Notes: generated by a model not told the origin, from the letters alone. Positions 19,672-30,011 are shown, counted from the stretch's first letter. The stretch: DNA of 64,000 nucleotides from Bradyrhizobium sp. WSM1417 (GCF_000515415.1 NZ_KI911783.1:2160392-2224391); one strand, 5' to 3'. Program-made: numbers and translations.

Positions 19672-20913
19672 TCACCCCATCTTGATCCGGTCGACGCCAA
19701 TCAGCTTGTTGACGACGAAGTAGAGCAGCAGCGTCATGGTAAGCAGAATGGCGCCAAGGGCCGATGCCATGCCCCAATTGAGATCCTCGTTCGTATACAC
19801 GGCGACGAAATAGCTAATCATCTGGTCGGATGCCCCGCCGACGAGTGCCGGGGTAATGTAATAGCCAAGGCACATGATGAAGCTCAGGAGGCAGCCCGCA
19901 ACAATGCCAGGCAGCGTTTGTGGGAAATAGACTTTCCAGAAGGCATAGAACGGGCCGGCGCCAAGCGAGCGCGCAGCGCGGACATGGCTGGATGGGATGG
20001 TCCTCATCACGCTATAGATCGGTAGCAGCGTGAAGGGCAGCTGGATGTGCGTCATGGCGATGACTGTGCCGACCCGATTGAAAATGAGCTCAACGGGTTC
20101 CGATACGAAGTGGAGCGCCATCAGCACTTCGTTGACGACGCCGCGTTGTTGCAAAAGAATAACCCACGCGGTTGTACGCACCAGCACCGAGGTCCAGAGC
20201 GGCAGCAGGACCATGATCATCAGCAGGTTGCTGGTCCTTAGCGGCAACGTCGCCAGGAGATAGGCCACCGGGAAGCCGAGGAGCAGGGTCGCCGCAGTGA
20301 CGCCGACACTGATGCCGAGCGTGCGCAAAAATGCGTCTTGAAATATCGCGGTATCCCGCGGCGAGGGGACGATCTCGCTATCGGGGCCGTATTGGTAATC
20401 GATCGATCGAAGCAGGTAGTAGGCCGTGTAGGCGAAGGTTCCGCGTTTCAGCAATGTCCAGACATCGTGCCGCCCCCAGAACGGACTGATCTCTATCAGC
20501 GCTGCCTTGTACGGACCGGAGTTGAGCGTGCTCACCTTGCTGGCGCTCACCGTCACCTCACTGATGGCCCCAGGCAGTTCGTAGTTGATTCGCGTACCGA
20601 TCTCGGCGGCGGTCATCTGCTCCGAGGACTCTTTAAGATCGCCCGCCAGCGCCGCATAGACCGCTTCGTCCGGCAGGTCCCTGCCGTCCCACTCCTTAAG
20701 TGCTGCCATTGTTCTCGGCATTCGCGTGAGCAACGTATCATCGTGGACGGCGTTGAAGATCATCCGGCCGATCGGCAGGATGAAAATAACCAGCATGAAG
20801 AGAAGAAGCGGCAGGACGAGCATGAAGGCCTGTCGCTTGCGCCGACGTTCGACCCGCTGCAGCGTGACCCGCAAAGGAATTCCACAAGAGCCGTTGATTG
20901 GGGCTGCCGTCAT
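19672..20913 (-). CDS. Polyamine-type ABC permease (PotB-like)
   Basis: This is a permease of 413 residues. After the first membrane helix (residues about 30-55, LVLPLLLFMLVIFILPIG) comes a periplasmic insert of more than 100 residues (DDTLLTRMP to YLLRSIDYQYG), as in rhizobial members of this family. The other helices and the EAA loop follow (RAARSLGAGPFYAFWKVYFP, near residue 310). I chose the ATG at 20913 (MTAAPINGS); the frame is open to 21285 only as a shadow of the binding-protein gene. It lies between the first binding protein and the second permease in the operon. Confidence 0.92.
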   Translation of the reverse strand: MTAAPINGSCGIPLRVTLQRVERRRKRQAFMLVLPLLLFMLVIFILPIGRMIFNAVHDDTLLTRMPRTMAALKEWDGRDLPDEAVYAALAGDLKESSEQMTAAEIGTRINYELPGAISEVTVSASKVSTLNSGPYKAALIEISPFWGRHDVWTLLKRGTFAYTAYYLLRSIDYQYGPDSEIVPSPRDTAIFQDAFLRTLGISVGVTAATLLLGFPVAYLLATLPLRTSNLLMIMVLLPLWTSVLVRTTAWVILLQQRGVVNEVLMALHFVSEPVELIFNRVGTVIAMTHIQLPFTLLPIYSVMRTIPSSHVRAARSLGAGPFYAFWKVYFPQTLPGIVAGCLLSFIMCLGYYITPALVGGASDQMISYFVAVYTNEDLNWGMASALGAILLTMTLLLYFVVNKLIGVDRIKMG

Positions 20914-20984
20914 CGCCAATTGGACCTCGTCCTTTAGGAGCGCGGGGAGGCCTCGAGCCTCCAAGCGGTGCTCTTGTTGACACG

Positions 20985-22052
20985 TTATTTCGCGAGCCAA
21001 GCGTTGAAGCGCTGGCGCAGCTCGGCGCCCTTTTCGGCCCGGAAGGTTGGGTCGGGCATGATCAACTTCTCTAGATGGTCCGGCGCAGTCGGAAGGCGAG
21101 CCAGGATTGCGGGATCCACCAAAGCCATCGCGTCCGAATTGAGTGACGAGTAAGTTATGTAGCGGGTCAAGTCGGCCTGCGCGCGGGGCGAAGCGGCGAA
21201 GGCGATGAACTTGTAGGCTTCTTCCCGATGCGGCGTGCCCTTGGGAATCACCCAGATATTGATGGCCAACGAGGCGCCATCCCACATCATTTCAAAATGC
21301 TTGCCGGAGTTCTTGTTGGCATCGTCGATGCGGCCATTATAGGCTGAAGTCATTACAACCTGTCCGTCGGCCAGAAGTTGCGGCGGCACCGCGCCAGACG
21401 TCCACCAGATGATGTCCTTCTTGATCGTATCGAGCTTCCTAAAGGCGCGATCGACGCCCTCGGACGTACGGAGGACAGTATAGAGGTCCTTGATCGGCAC
21501 CCCGTCGGCGATCAGTGCCCATTCGAGATTGCTTTCGAACCCTTTCCACAGGCCGCGTTTGCCGGGAAATTTCTGCGTATCGAACAGATCGGCGATGGTT
21601 TTCGGGCCGTTCGGCAGCCTGTCCTTATCGTAAGCGATCACTGTCGCGGAAACGTGAGAGGGCACCCCGCAGTCAGTATACTTCTCGGCTCCGATGAACT
21701 TCGACCGGTCGAGGCCCAGCTTCTTCCAGTCGACCTTTTCGATAAGACCCTGATTGCATAATTCAATGGAGTAGAGCGAGTACTGGTCGACCACATCCCA
21801 GCTCACGCTCTTGGACTCAACCATGGCGCGGATCTTCGCGATCTCATAGTTGTACTCGTCTTCAGTGATCTTGATCCCGCTTTCTTTTGTGAATGGTTCG
21901 AAGAAGGCCTCGCGCTGGGCAGCCTGCATGGCGCCACCCCCAGCGACGATGGTGATCTGATCAGCCGCCAAGGCGAGTTTCGTTGGCGCAATCGTACTAG
22001 CTGCTGAGCCGATTACGGCTAGCGCGCCAGCGATGATCAATGCCTTTCTCAT
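20985..22052 (-). CDS. ABC substrate-binding protein, polyamine type (tandem copy 1)
   Basis: This is a periplasmic binding protein of 355 residues with a Sec signal peptide (MRKALIIAGALAVIGSAAST, cleaved near LALAADQ). The family-1 fold shows GGGAMQAAQREAFFEPF at the mature N-terminus, DVVDQYSLYSIELC, YDKDRLPNGPKTIADLFD and WWTSGAVPPQLLADGQV. By eye it is about four-fifths identical to the gene just upstream (22086-23135), so the two arose by tandem duplication. Differences cluster in the leader and at scattered pocket-region positions, so the two may bind different ligands. Confidence 0.93.
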   Translation of the reverse strand: MRKALIIAGALAVIGSAASTIAPTKLALAADQITIVAGGGAMQAAQREAFFEPFTKESGIKITEDEYNYEIAKIRAMVESKSVSWDVVDQYSLYSIELCNQGLIEKVDWKKLGLDRSKFIGAEKYTDCGVPSHVSATVIAYDKDRLPNGPKTIADLFDTQKFPGKRGLWKGFESNLEWALIADGVPIKDLYTVLRTSEGVDRAFRKLDTIKKDIIWWTSGAVPPQLLADGQVVMTSAYNGRIDDANKNSGKHFEMMWDGASLAINIWVIPKGTPHREEAYKFIAFAASPRAQADLTRYITYSSLNSDAMALVDPAILARLPTAPDHLEKLIMPDPTFRAEKGAELRQRFNAWLAK

Positions 22053-22085
22053 CGTCTGTCTCTCCTTCTTTCGATATTTTGTGTG

Positions 22086-23135
22086 TTATTTCGCGAGCCA
22101 GTTCGTAAACCGCTGGCGCAGCTCCGCGCCTTTCTCAGCTTGGAAGGCTGGATCGGGCATGAACAACTTGGCTAGATGGTCCGGCGCAGTCGGAAGATTC
22201 GGTAACATCGCCGGATCCACTAATGCCATCGCATCCTGGTTGAGCGATGAGTAGGAAATGGAGCGGGTCAGGTCGGCCTGCGCACGGGGCGAAGCGGCGA
22301 AGGCGATGAACTTGTAGGCCTCCTCCCGCTGTGGCGTGCCCTTCGGAATCGCCCAGACATTGAGGGATAACCCGGCGCCATCCCACATAATCCCAAAATT
22401 CTTGCCGGAGTTCTTGACGGCATCGTAGATACGGCCGTTATATGCCGTGGTCATGACGACCTGTCCGTCGGCCAGAAGTTGCGGTGGCACCGCGCCAGAC
22501 GTCCACCAGATGACATCCCTCTTGATCGTGTCAAGCTTGCGGAAGGCACGATCGACGCCCTCCGGCGTGCGGAGGACCTTGTAGAGGTCTTTGATCGGCA
22601 CTCCGTCGGCGATAAGGGCCCGTTCGAGATTGCCTTCATAGCCCTTGTACAATCCCCTTTTGCCCGGGAACTTCTGTGTGTCGAACAGATCGGCGATGGT
22701 TTTCGGGCCGTTCGGTAGCTTATCCTTGTCGTAGGCGACCGGTGTCGCATAGACCTGAGCCGGCACTCCGCAGTTAGTATACTTCTCGGCTCCGATGAAC
22801 TTCGACTGATCGAGGCCAAGCTTCTTCCAGTCGATCTTTTCGATAAGACCCTGATTGCATAATTCAACGGAATAGAGCGAGTATAGGTCGACTACGTCCC
22901 AGATCACGCTTTTGGACTCAACCATGGCGCGGAGCTTCGCAGTTTCGCCGTTGTACTCGTCTTCGACGATCTTGATTCCGGTCTCTTTGGCGAAAGGTTC
23001 GAAAAAGGCCTTGCGCTGGGCAACCTGCATGGCGCCACCCGGACCAACGACCGTGAGTTGGCCGGCCGCCAAAGCGGGCTCTAGCGCCAGCCATGTGATT
23101 GCCGCCAATCTAGCGACTTGCAAGAATCCACTCAT
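22086..23135 (-). CDS. ABC substrate-binding protein, polyamine type (tandem copy 2)
   Basis: This is the second periplasmic binding protein of the operon, 349 residues, with signal peptide MSGFLQVARLAAITWLALEP cleaved near ALAAGQ. It shares nearly all landmarks with copy 1 (YSLYSVELCNQGLIEKIDWK, NGPKTIADLFDTQKFPGKRG, WWTSGAVPPQLLADGQVV). It lies between the ATPase and copy 1 with short gaps (33 bases to copy 1), so all five genes are probably one transcript. Keeping two binding proteins behind one permease pair usually broadens the substrate range. Confidence 0.93.
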   Translation of the reverse strand: MSGFLQVARLAAITWLALEPALAAGQLTVVGPGGAMQVAQRKAFFEPFAKETGIKIVEDEYNGETAKLRAMVESKSVIWDVVDLYSLYSVELCNQGLIEKIDWKKLGLDQSKFIGAEKYTNCGVPAQVYATPVAYDKDKLPNGPKTIADLFDTQKFPGKRGLYKGYEGNLERALIADGVPIKDLYKVLRTPEGVDRAFRKLDTIKRDVIWWTSGAVPPQLLADGQVVMTTAYNGRIYDAVKNSGKNFGIMWDGAGLSLNVWAIPKGTPQREEAYKFIAFAASPRAQADLTRSISYSSLNQDAMALVDPAMLPNLPTAPDHLAKLFMPDPAFQAEKGAELRQRFTNWLAK

Positions 23136-23204
23136 GGTTGGACATTCCTTTCTGTAGTGCCGTCCTTACGCTGGAAGCCGGTAGTAAAAACAGAGCGCGC
23201 CCTG

Positions 23205-24323
23205 TTACCGCGCGGCGGCTCCTGTGCCGTTCGAGGCGGCTAGCGCCCGACAATCCTCCGTTTTCCAGCCGATCGCAATCTCCGCACCGGGTTCGAGCTG
23301 CGCGAGGCCATCCGAGCTTGGGAGCTTGAGGACAAAATCATCATGACCGCACACCGAAACGCGGGTGCGCACATGATCGCCGAGGTAGATGATCTCTTCG
23401 ACCCGAGCGCTGAAGATGTTTGGCATCGAGCCCGGCATCGGGTTCAGCTTCACGCGCTCCGGCCGCAACGACAGCACCGTCGGCTGGCCGACCGCCTCGA
23501 CGTTGACAGCTACCGCCTGCACATTGCGCGCGCCTGAAACTTCAACCACGCAGGTCGCGCCCTTCAGCGTAACGAGCTTGCCGTGCAGCCGGTTGTTCTC
23601 GCCGATGAACTCGGCGACGAAGGCGTTTTGCGGCCGCTCGTACAGCTCGGCGGGCACCGCAAGCTGCTGGATGGCCCCGCCGTTAAACACCGCTATGCGG
23701 TTCGACATGGTCAGCGCCTCGCTCTGGTCATGCGTCACGTAGACGACCGTGACACCGAGAGCCTTATGGATATGTTTGATTTCGAGCTGCATCTGCTCGC
23801 GGAGTTGCTTGTCCAGCGCGCCGAGCGGCTCGTCCATCAACACAAGCTTGGGGTCGAAGACGAGCGCACGGGCGAGCGCGACGCGCTGCTGCTGGCCGCC
23901 GGAAAGCTGGCCAGGCCGGCGGCTGCCATAGGCGACGAGCCGAACCATATCGAGCGCCCGTTTTATTCGCATCGCGATCTCGGCTTTGCCGAGCTTGCGA
24001 ACCTTGAGGGGGAAGGCGAGGTTCTCTTCCACGGTCATATGCGGGAACAGCGCGTAATTCTGGAAGACCATTCCAATATTGCGCTTGTTCGGCGGCACGT
24101 TGTCGATAGAACAACCCCCCAGCAGGATCGAGCCTTGGGTTGGCGCCTCGAAGCCGGCGAGCATCATGAGGGTCGTCGTCTTGCCGGAGCCCGAAGGCCC
24201 CAGCATAGTCAGAAACTCACCCCGGGCGATTTCCAGATTGAGATTCTTAACGACTAGCGTCTCGCCGTCATAGGTCTTCTGGACACCGGAAAACTTCACA
24301 AACGCATTGCTCGTGTCTGGCAT
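23205..24323 (-). CDS. Polyamine-type ABC ATPase (PotA-like)
   Basis: This is an ABC ATPase of 372 residues and the first gene of the minus-strand operon. It shows Walker [18 protein letters not shown] near residue 45, Q-loop [13 protein letters not shown], signature [15 protein letters not shown], Walker [14 protein letters not shown]-loop [12 protein letters not shown] and a C-terminal TOBE domain ([19 protein letters not shown]). The start is ATG 24323 or the GTG at 24326. Two decayed relatives are in this window (7430-7812 and 17312-18470). Only this copy can function. Confidence 0.94.
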   Translation of the reverse strand: MPDTSNAFVKFSGVQKTYDGETLVVKNLNLEIARGEFLTMLGPSGSGKTTTLMMLAGFEAPTQGSILLGGCSIDNVPPNKRNIGMVFQNYALFPHMTVEENLAFPLKVRKLGKAEIAMRIKRALDMVRLVAYGSRRPGQLSGGQQQRVALARALVFDPKLVLMDEPLGALDKQLREQMQLEIKHIHKALGVTVVYVTHDQSEALTMSNRIAVFNGGAIQQLAVPAELYERPQNAFVAEFIGENNRLHGKLVTLKGATCVVEVSGARNVQAVAVNVEAVGQPTVLSLRPERVKLNPMPGSMPNIFSARVEEIIYLGDHVRTRVSVCGHDDFVLKLPSSDGLAQLEPGAEIAIGWKTEDCRALAASNGTGAAAR

Positions 24324-24326
24324 CAC

Positions 24327-25203
24327 CCCTCTTCCCCGTGCGTCCTGGCGCAGCCGCTACTGCGGCGAGCGTCGGTCATCAAACCAGGAGTTTCCTCTTC
24401 ACGGATTGCAGCACTTGCATACGCAGGCGAAATGGCAGCCAGCCGCCCGCATAAGGCGTGTGCGACTGCCCAAATGCCTCATTGTTTCCTCATCTGCGTT
24501 CGACCCGCGACATTGCGGTCGACAGAAGGCTTTTTTTCACGAAGAAAGTTACCCGGCTCAGAGAACTGAATTTCACTGATGTGGCCCATCGGACGACCGA
24601 AATTCTGCGCCGAGCTGGGCAAAATCGAAGGATTGTGTTGACGGCATTTTCGGCGGCCCGGGGTGAACCTTAATAAATGTCACGCGAACGTGGGCGGCCC
24701 GGGTCTCAAACGAGACGAAGTAGAAAGTAGCGGCGATCGACCGGAGATAACCGCACCATTACGTTCACTTCACGCCCACTTCTACGTCGTGGATTTGGTT
24801 CGCTGAGCTCACCAGAAAGCAGATCCAGCGAGGTGTTCACAGTCTGTCAGGCAGCTTTTGAGGCCGGCATCCGAGCCTTCTCGAACTCCAAGCCCAGGCG
24901 GTTACCCGACATTGAACGGATACTTTGTGAGAGCGCAAGCATCTTGAGCGACAGAAACCGGCCGAAATGCGTCCGGCGAGAAATTCAGGACAGCATGAGT
25001 TGATACGGGCGAGCAGCCAATGATCGCTTCCTGCCGTGCTCATGCACACTTTATAATGCCCTTCTACGCAGATGCCGCAAAATTCGCGGAAATTCTGCGC
25101 GAGGATGGCGACGTACGGCGAATTTATTTCGGCGGAATCAGGTAACTGCTCGGAGACGCCGATTAGTCATTGAAATGAAAACGATGGCGATTTGTCATTG
25201 AAA
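24327..25203. other. 870-bp divergent intergenic region
   Basis: This region separates the minus-strand polyamine-type operon from the plus-strand CoA ligase, so it should hold promoters for both. No frame has gene character. A loose relative of the dyad found upstream of dppB and bioB occurs at 25085-25099 (CGCGG, five bases, CTGCG), about 105 bases before the ligase start. No terminator-like hairpin was seen. Confidence 0.45.
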
Positions 25204-26688
25204 ATGCCAGAAGACGTGATCCCCTTGGGAGAGAGGTTGTTCCGCTGCGCCCAGGCGGTGCCAGATGCCCCAGCGGTCACCTGCGGGGAAACCACCCTGA
25301 CGTACGGGCAGCTGGAGGCGCGGACCAATCGAATTGCCCGCGCCCTGGAGAGATTGGGCGTCAAGGTTGGTGATCTAGTCACTATCGGGTTGCCCAATGG
25401 GATCGGCTTCATCGAGGCTTGTTGGGGCGTCTGGAAGCTAGGTGCGACGCCGCAACCGGTGTCCTTTCGACTGCCGAAACGCGAGCTGCGCGACATCGTC
25501 GATCTCGCCGCATCCTCGGTGGTAATCGCGTTGCCAGGTATGGAGACTGGCCGGCGGTGTGTTACGGTCGACGACTTGCTCGGGCTATCCGACGACGCCC
25601 GGCCAGTCGAATCGCGTGCGGCTCCGGTTGCATATGCGGTGACCTCCGGCGGGTCGACCGGCCGACCCAAGTTGGTCCTCTCGGGATCGCGCGGTGTGAC
25701 ATTGGCGGAACCCAATACGCCGACGGTCTGGCGCTTGGGCTCGGGGGACACAGCGCTGATTCCTGCCCCGCTCTATCACGCTGGACCTTTCTGCTTTGCC
25801 ATGGAGGCAATGCTCTGCAACACTCATCTGGTGCTGATGCCGCGCTTCGATGCCGAGGGGCTACTGGCCGAAATCCAGCGGCACCGCGCGACCTGGGTCT
25901 ATCTAGTGCCCACCATGATGAGCCGCATCTGGCGGCTCTCGGAAAAGGTGCGGACCGGATATGACATCTCATCGCTAAAGACGCTCTGGCACTTGGCTGC
26001 GCCCTGTCCGTCTTGGCTCAAGGAGGCCTTCATCGGCTGGCTGGGGCCTGAGGTGATCATGGAAATGTACAGCGGCAGCGAGAACATAGCTTCTACCATG
26101 ATCACCGGAAGCGAATGGATACATCGCCGCGGCTCTGTCGGTCGTGTCAAGATAGGCGAGATGAAGGTCTTCAACGCCGAGGGCAATGTTCTGCCGCCGG
26201 GCGAGGTGGGTGAGATCTACATGCGGCGACCGAACGACGCGCCGCCTGCATATCGCTATCTCGGCGCGACGGCCCGCGCCCTCCCGGGCGGTTGGGAGAG
26301 CCTCGGTGACATCGGCTACTTTGACGCCGATGGCTACCTCTATCTCGCGGACCGGCGCACCGATATGATTCTAGTCGGTGGCGCCAACGTTTATCCGGCC
26401 GAGGTCGAGGCGTCGATCGACGAGCATCCCCTAGTACTGTCAAGTGCTGTGGTTGGCCTGCCGCACGAGGGCATGGGCTCGTCCGTCCACGCCATTGTCC
26501 AGGCTCGCCCAGGCTTGACTCAAGGGATGCTCCTGGCGCATTTGGCTGAACGGCTCATAACCTATAAACATCCGCGCACGATCGAGTTTGTCGATGAGCC
26601 TCTCCGCGATGACGCTGGCAAGGTTCGGCGGACGCAGCTGCGTGACGATCGTATCGCCCGGATGAAGTCGTCAGTTGACCAAACGTAA
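25204..26688 (+). CDS. Acyl-CoA ligase (AMP-forming, ANL superfamily)
   Basis: This is an AMP-dependent acid:CoA ligase of about 494 residues. It shows the P-loop-like motif TSGGSTGRPKLVL near residue 140, the adenine-binding YSGSENIA near 280, LGDIGYFDADGYLYLADRRTD near 365, the hinge after DMILVGGANVYPAEVE, and the C-terminal catalytic Lys in DDAGKVRR. It activates a carboxylic acid through an acyl-adenylate; the chain type is not predictable. ATG 25204 is preferred over an in-frame TTG at 25192, but no strong ribosome site is visible. It is followed on the same strand by biotin carboxylase and a short-chain dehydrogenase, with decayed gaps between. Confidence 0.88.
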   Translation: MPEDVIPLGERLFRCAQAVPDAPAVTCGETTLTYGQLEARTNRIARALERLGVKVGDLVTIGLPNGIGFIEACWGVWKLGATPQPVSFRLPKRELRDIVDLAASSVVIALPGMETGRRCVTVDDLLGLSDDARPVESRAAPVAYAVTSGGSTGRPKLVLSGSRGVTLAEPNTPTVWRLGSGDTALIPAPLYHAGPFCFAMEAMLCNTHLVLMPRFDAEGLLAEIQRHRATWVYLVPTMMSRIWRLSEKVRTGYDISSLKTLWHLAAPCPSWLKEAFIGWLGPEVIMEMYSGSENIASTMITGSEWIHRRGSVGRVKIGEMKVFNAEGNVLPPGEVGEIYMRRPNDAPPAYRYLGATARALPGGWESLGDIGYFDADGYLYLADRRTDMILVGGANVYPAEVEASIDEHPLVLSSAVVGLPHEGMGSSVHAIVQARPGLTQGMLLAHLAERLITYKHPRTIEFVDEPLRDDAGKVRRTQLRDDRIARMKSSVDQT

Positions 26689-26970
26689 CCGGCCCGTTGA
26701 GAGATGAGTTCTGACTTGAGATGAACATCAAGCGCAAGGCGGAGCAACCGTTCCGGAACATCCCACGTCTCACCAGCGGTCAGACCACATCCATTGCGCC
26801 GCGGCTGTCCTTGAGGGCGCGGAACGCTCCTTCGGCGGTCGGCGCGCCACCTTTTGCGCCGACGAAGTACGTCGCTTTCGCGCGCGGCCCAAGGTCGAGT
26901 AAGTGGATGTGAAGCTGAGACACACGGCGATCGATGCCGCTCAATTCGAGACGAACGAGGCCCCAACTCC

Positions 26971-28386
26971 ATGAAGAAGTTACTTATCGCCAATCGGGCC
27001 GAAATCGCGATCCGCATCGCGCGAACCGCTGCCGACCTTGGAATCGAAACCTTCGCGGTATTTGCCGAGGACGATTGCAAATCCTTGCACGTGAAAATGG
27101 CGGACGGTGCTGCCAGTCTCGAAAAGCAGGGCGCTGCAGCCTATCTCGATTGGGAGCGCATGCTCGACGTAGCGCTCCAGAATGGCTGTGATTCCGTTCA
27201 CCCTGGATACGGCTTCCTCAGTGAAAACCCGGCCTTCGCGGCTGCGTGCGAAAAGGCAGGAGTAATCTTCGTGGGGCCGACGGCAGCGACGCTCTCGCTG
27301 TTTGGCGACAAGGCTGCCGCGCGGCGCGCAGCGGAAGCCTGCCATGTGCCAGTCCTGCCCGGCGTAAACCGCCCTGTCACCTACCTTGAGGCTCGAGAAT
27401 TCTTTGAGTCTCTAGGGCCCGGCCGCGCTGTCATGCTCAAAGCCGTCGCGGGCGGCGGCGGGCGTGGGATGCGACCGGTGATGTCGGTGCAAGATCTTTC
27501 CAGCGCGATGGAGCGTTGCAGCTCTGAGGCTCTCCGGGCCTTCGGGTCCGGCAATCTCTACATTGAGGAGTTCTTCCCCCGCGCGCGTCACATCGAGGTG
27601 CAGATTATCGGTGATGGCCGCGGAGCCGTCGCGCACTTATGGGACCGCGAATGCAGCCTCCAGCGCCAGCGTCAGAAAGTGATGGAGATCGCGCCTGCAT
27701 TCGGCCTGAAGCCAGGGGTGCGCGAACAAATTTTTGCCGCATCCGTGCAGCTCGCCAAGCACGCGACTTATCGCGGGCTTTGTACGATGGAGTTCCTGGT
27801 CGACGCGCAGCCCGGATCCGACAAGTTCGTCTTTATGGAGGCGAACCCCCGGATCCAGGTCGAGCACACCGTGACCGAGCAGGTTTTGGGTCTCGACCTA
27901 GTCGCGGCACAGCTCAAGATCGCCGATGGCTCAACTCTGGCCGACCTGCAGTTCTTACAGGAAAAGGTGCCAAGCCCGAGAGGGTTTGCCATCCAGGCGC
28001 GGGTCAACATGGAGCGGATGACGCCAGAGGGAACGAGCATTCCGACAGGTGGAGTGATCGATGTTTACGAGCCGCCGAGCGGGCCGGGTGTTCGTGTCGA
28101 CGGATTCGGCTACGCTGGATATCAGACGAGCGCCCGTTATGACAGCCTCCTAGCAAAGGTGGTGGCGCATGGCCCAGATCTCACGACGGCCATCGCGCGA
28201 GCCCGGCGCGCGCTGACCGAGTTCCGGATCCAGGGGGTCACGGTCAACCTTTGCTTCCTCCAAGCGCTTCTGAAGAGCTCCGCCCTCACTGGTGACGAAC
28301 TTCACACCCGCTACATCGACGAGCAGATCAAGAGCCTAATCGCGGAAACGTCGAGCGGCCGCGATACTTCTCACGACTTTGAATGA
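26971..28386 (+). CDS. Biotin carboxylase subunit of an acyl-CoA carboxylase
   Basis: This 471-residue protein carboxylates biotin on a carrier protein using ATP and bicarbonate. It has the biotin-carboxylase N-domain (LLIANRAEIAIRIARTAADLG), ATP-grasp Gly loop (LKAVAGGGGRGMR, near 155), RHIEVQIIGD, ECSLQRQRQKVMEIAP, the metal/bicarbonate site MEANPRIQVEH near 290 and the C-domain Arg in QARVNMER. At the position of the usual RRHQK the sequence is RQRQK, so the conserved His is Arg. There is no biotinyl domain: the chain stops at the normal end of the BC module. A separate 73-residue carrier (37305) and a carboxyltransferase (41280) complete the enzyme. ATG 26971 matches the family N-terminus. 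Confidence 0.93.
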   Translation: MKKLLIANRAEIAIRIARTAADLGIETFAVFAEDDCKSLHVKMADGAASLEKQGAAAYLDWERMLDVALQNGCDSVHPGYGFLSENPAFAAACEKAGVIFVGPTAATLSLFGDKAAARRAAEACHVPVLPGVNRPVTYLEAREFFESLGPGRAVMLKAVAGGGGRGMRPVMSVQDLSSAMERCSSEALRAFGSGNLYIEEFFPRARHIEVQIIGDGRGAVAHLWDRECSLQRQRQKVMEIAPAFGLKPGVREQIFAASVQLAKHATYRGLCTMEFLVDAQPGSDKFVFMEANPRIQVEHTVTEQVLGLDLVAAQLKIADGSTLADLQFLQEKVPSPRGFAIQARVNMERMTPEGTSIPTGGVIDVYEPPSGPGVRVDGFGYAGYQTSARYDSLLAKVVAHGPDLTTAIARARRALTEFRIQGVTVNLCFLQALLKSSALTGDELHTRYIDEQIKSLIAETSSGRDTSHDFE

Positions 28387-28866
28387 GTGGTTGATCCTTG
28401 CCGAAGCCGACGTCGGATCTGGATGACTCACAGACATTCGTTTGCCCGATCAGATTGATTATCGTCGCTGCGTCAAGCACGCAACACCGGTGAGTCTCCG
28501 GGGCGGGACTGTAGCTACGAGTTTCAGCTTGAAGAACGGCCTGTCCGGCCGGACGATTCCGCTGCGACGCCCTGCCCTTCGACTTTCGCCGGCATGAGGG
28601 TAGGAAAAGACTCCGCGAAAACGAACCGCACGCTCCAGCCGCTGAGCAGCAGGGGCAGCACTGAAAACTGTCGGATGGCTCGCTCTGGTGCTGTCAGTCT
28701 CGCATTCAACCAGACGAGCGGCCGGGCATGGTCTGGCGTCAAAAACGGCCATGAGTCACCCTCGTTTGCAGAATTTCCCGTCATTTGGACTACCTTTCGC
28801 TGCTAATAGGCGTAGCTTCTCACATATCTTTTTGGGCTAAGCGAAAAGCGGAAGAGTGCTTCTTAA
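28387..28866. other. Intergenic, no gene recognised
   Basis: There are about 480 bases between biotin carboxylase and the short-chain dehydrogenase. A minus-strand frame (28524-28784) has protein-like composition (WPFLTPDHARPLVWLNARL) but matches no family I know and has no evident ribosome site. It may be a remnant. Confidence 0.4.
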
Positions 28867-29595
28867 ATGACCACAGTTCTGATAACAGGCGCGAACCGAG
28901 GCATCGGACTTGCGCTCGCGCGCCAATACGCCACTGATCGTGCCGATGTGATTGGCTGCTGCCGTGAGCCGGCAAGGGCCGACGCACTAAAGGATCTCGC
29001 GGCCGCGTCCGAAGGTCGCGTGCGGGTCATGCAGCTCGACGTGTCCAACGAGGCTTCTATCGCGTCGCTTGAGCGCGCGCTCAGCTATCAGCCGATCGAT
29101 ATTCTCATCAACAATGCGGGAATCGTGGGTCCGGAAGCCCAGTCGGCCGACAGCATCGACGTCGAAGGCTGGATGACGACATTGCGCGTCAACGCCCTTG
29201 CGCCAATACTCATAGCCCAGGCGCTGCGCGATAACTTGAGGCGCGGCTTCGAGAAGAAGCTGGTGGCGATCAGCAGCGATGCCGGGTCTACCAGCATCGA
29301 CTCTTACGGTGGCAGTGCTCTTGGCCGCAATAGGTATGCCTACCGGGCCTCGAAGGCGGCGCTGAACAACGGCATGCGTGGACTCGCACGCGACTGGGCG
29401 AACGACGGCGTGTTAGTAAGGATACTCAATCCCGGTTTCGTGCAGACCGACATGACCGGCGCACGCGCCACTGGCAGTACCGCCTCCATATCTCCCGAAG
29501 ATAGCGCGCGCGGCATCATTCGACGGATCGCAGAGCTGGCACCGGACACCAGCGGTTCTTTTCTGGACTGCCTGGGCCAGGTGGTTCCGTGGTAA
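28867..29595 (+). CDS. Short-chain dehydrogenase/reductase (C-factor-like)
   Basis: This is a classical SDR of 242 residues, NAD(P)-dependent. The Rossmann loop TGANRGIG is at residues 7-14, NNAG near 82, the catalytic Ser region AISSDAGST near 137 and YRASK (Tyr-x3-Lys) near 159. The overall pattern is nearest to C-factor-type SDRs, whose substrates are poorly known. It is the last gene before the IS5/IS701 pair and may belong to the ligase/carboxylase transcript, though a 480-bp gap separates them. Confidence 0.88.
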   Translation: MTTVLITGANRGIGLALARQYATDRADVIGCCREPARADALKDLAAASEGRVRVMQLDVSNEASIASLERALSYQPIDILINNAGIVGPEAQSADSIDVEGWMTTLRVNALAPILIAQALRDNLRRGFEKKLVAISSDAGSTSIDSYGGSALGRNRYAYRASKAALNNGMRGLARDWANDGVLVRILNPGFVQTDMTGARATGSTASISPEDSARGIIRRIAELAPDTSGSFLDCLGQVVPW

Positions 29596-30011
29596 TTCTT
29601 ATCCGCTTCAGCCTGAGCAACCGAGCGTAAGGGCGGCCTCAGGGCCGATCTCGTCGAGACATTGAATGAGAAATGGCCACCGTTACGTATGACACCTTTA
29701 CGACTACAAGATCTTCATCTGGGATCAGCGAACCGGCGATGGCAAGACCTCCACCTGCGATGGCGTCCGGCGGCTTCGACTTCAACTTGCTAGGTGTCGA
29801 CTCCCCGCATCGCTGCAAGAATATTAGATTGCGGGTCATCTTACGTGCGTTCGGATTTAGCTCTGATACTAATAAGGTGGAGGGCGCGACCGTCTCCTGG
29901 TTGCCCGAGAATACGAGTCAGAAATTACCGGACCTTGCGCGACAGCATCACGCCGATGCTGCCGACGACGCCGAGGCGGCGTTGCGTGGCTTTCAACTAC
30001 ACCGAGTTCTA
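29596..30011. other. Intergenic up to the IS5 insertion point
   Basis: No gene is recognised here. Removing both insertion sequences would join 30011 to about 32290, restoring a single TA(G) target. The frames that end at the junction (29673-30029 and 29794-30012) have no family character. Confidence 0.45.

Noticed and set aside
28524..28784. 86-codon minus-strand frame with protein-like composition
   Set aside because: No family match or start signal; could be a remnant, but I cannot support a call.
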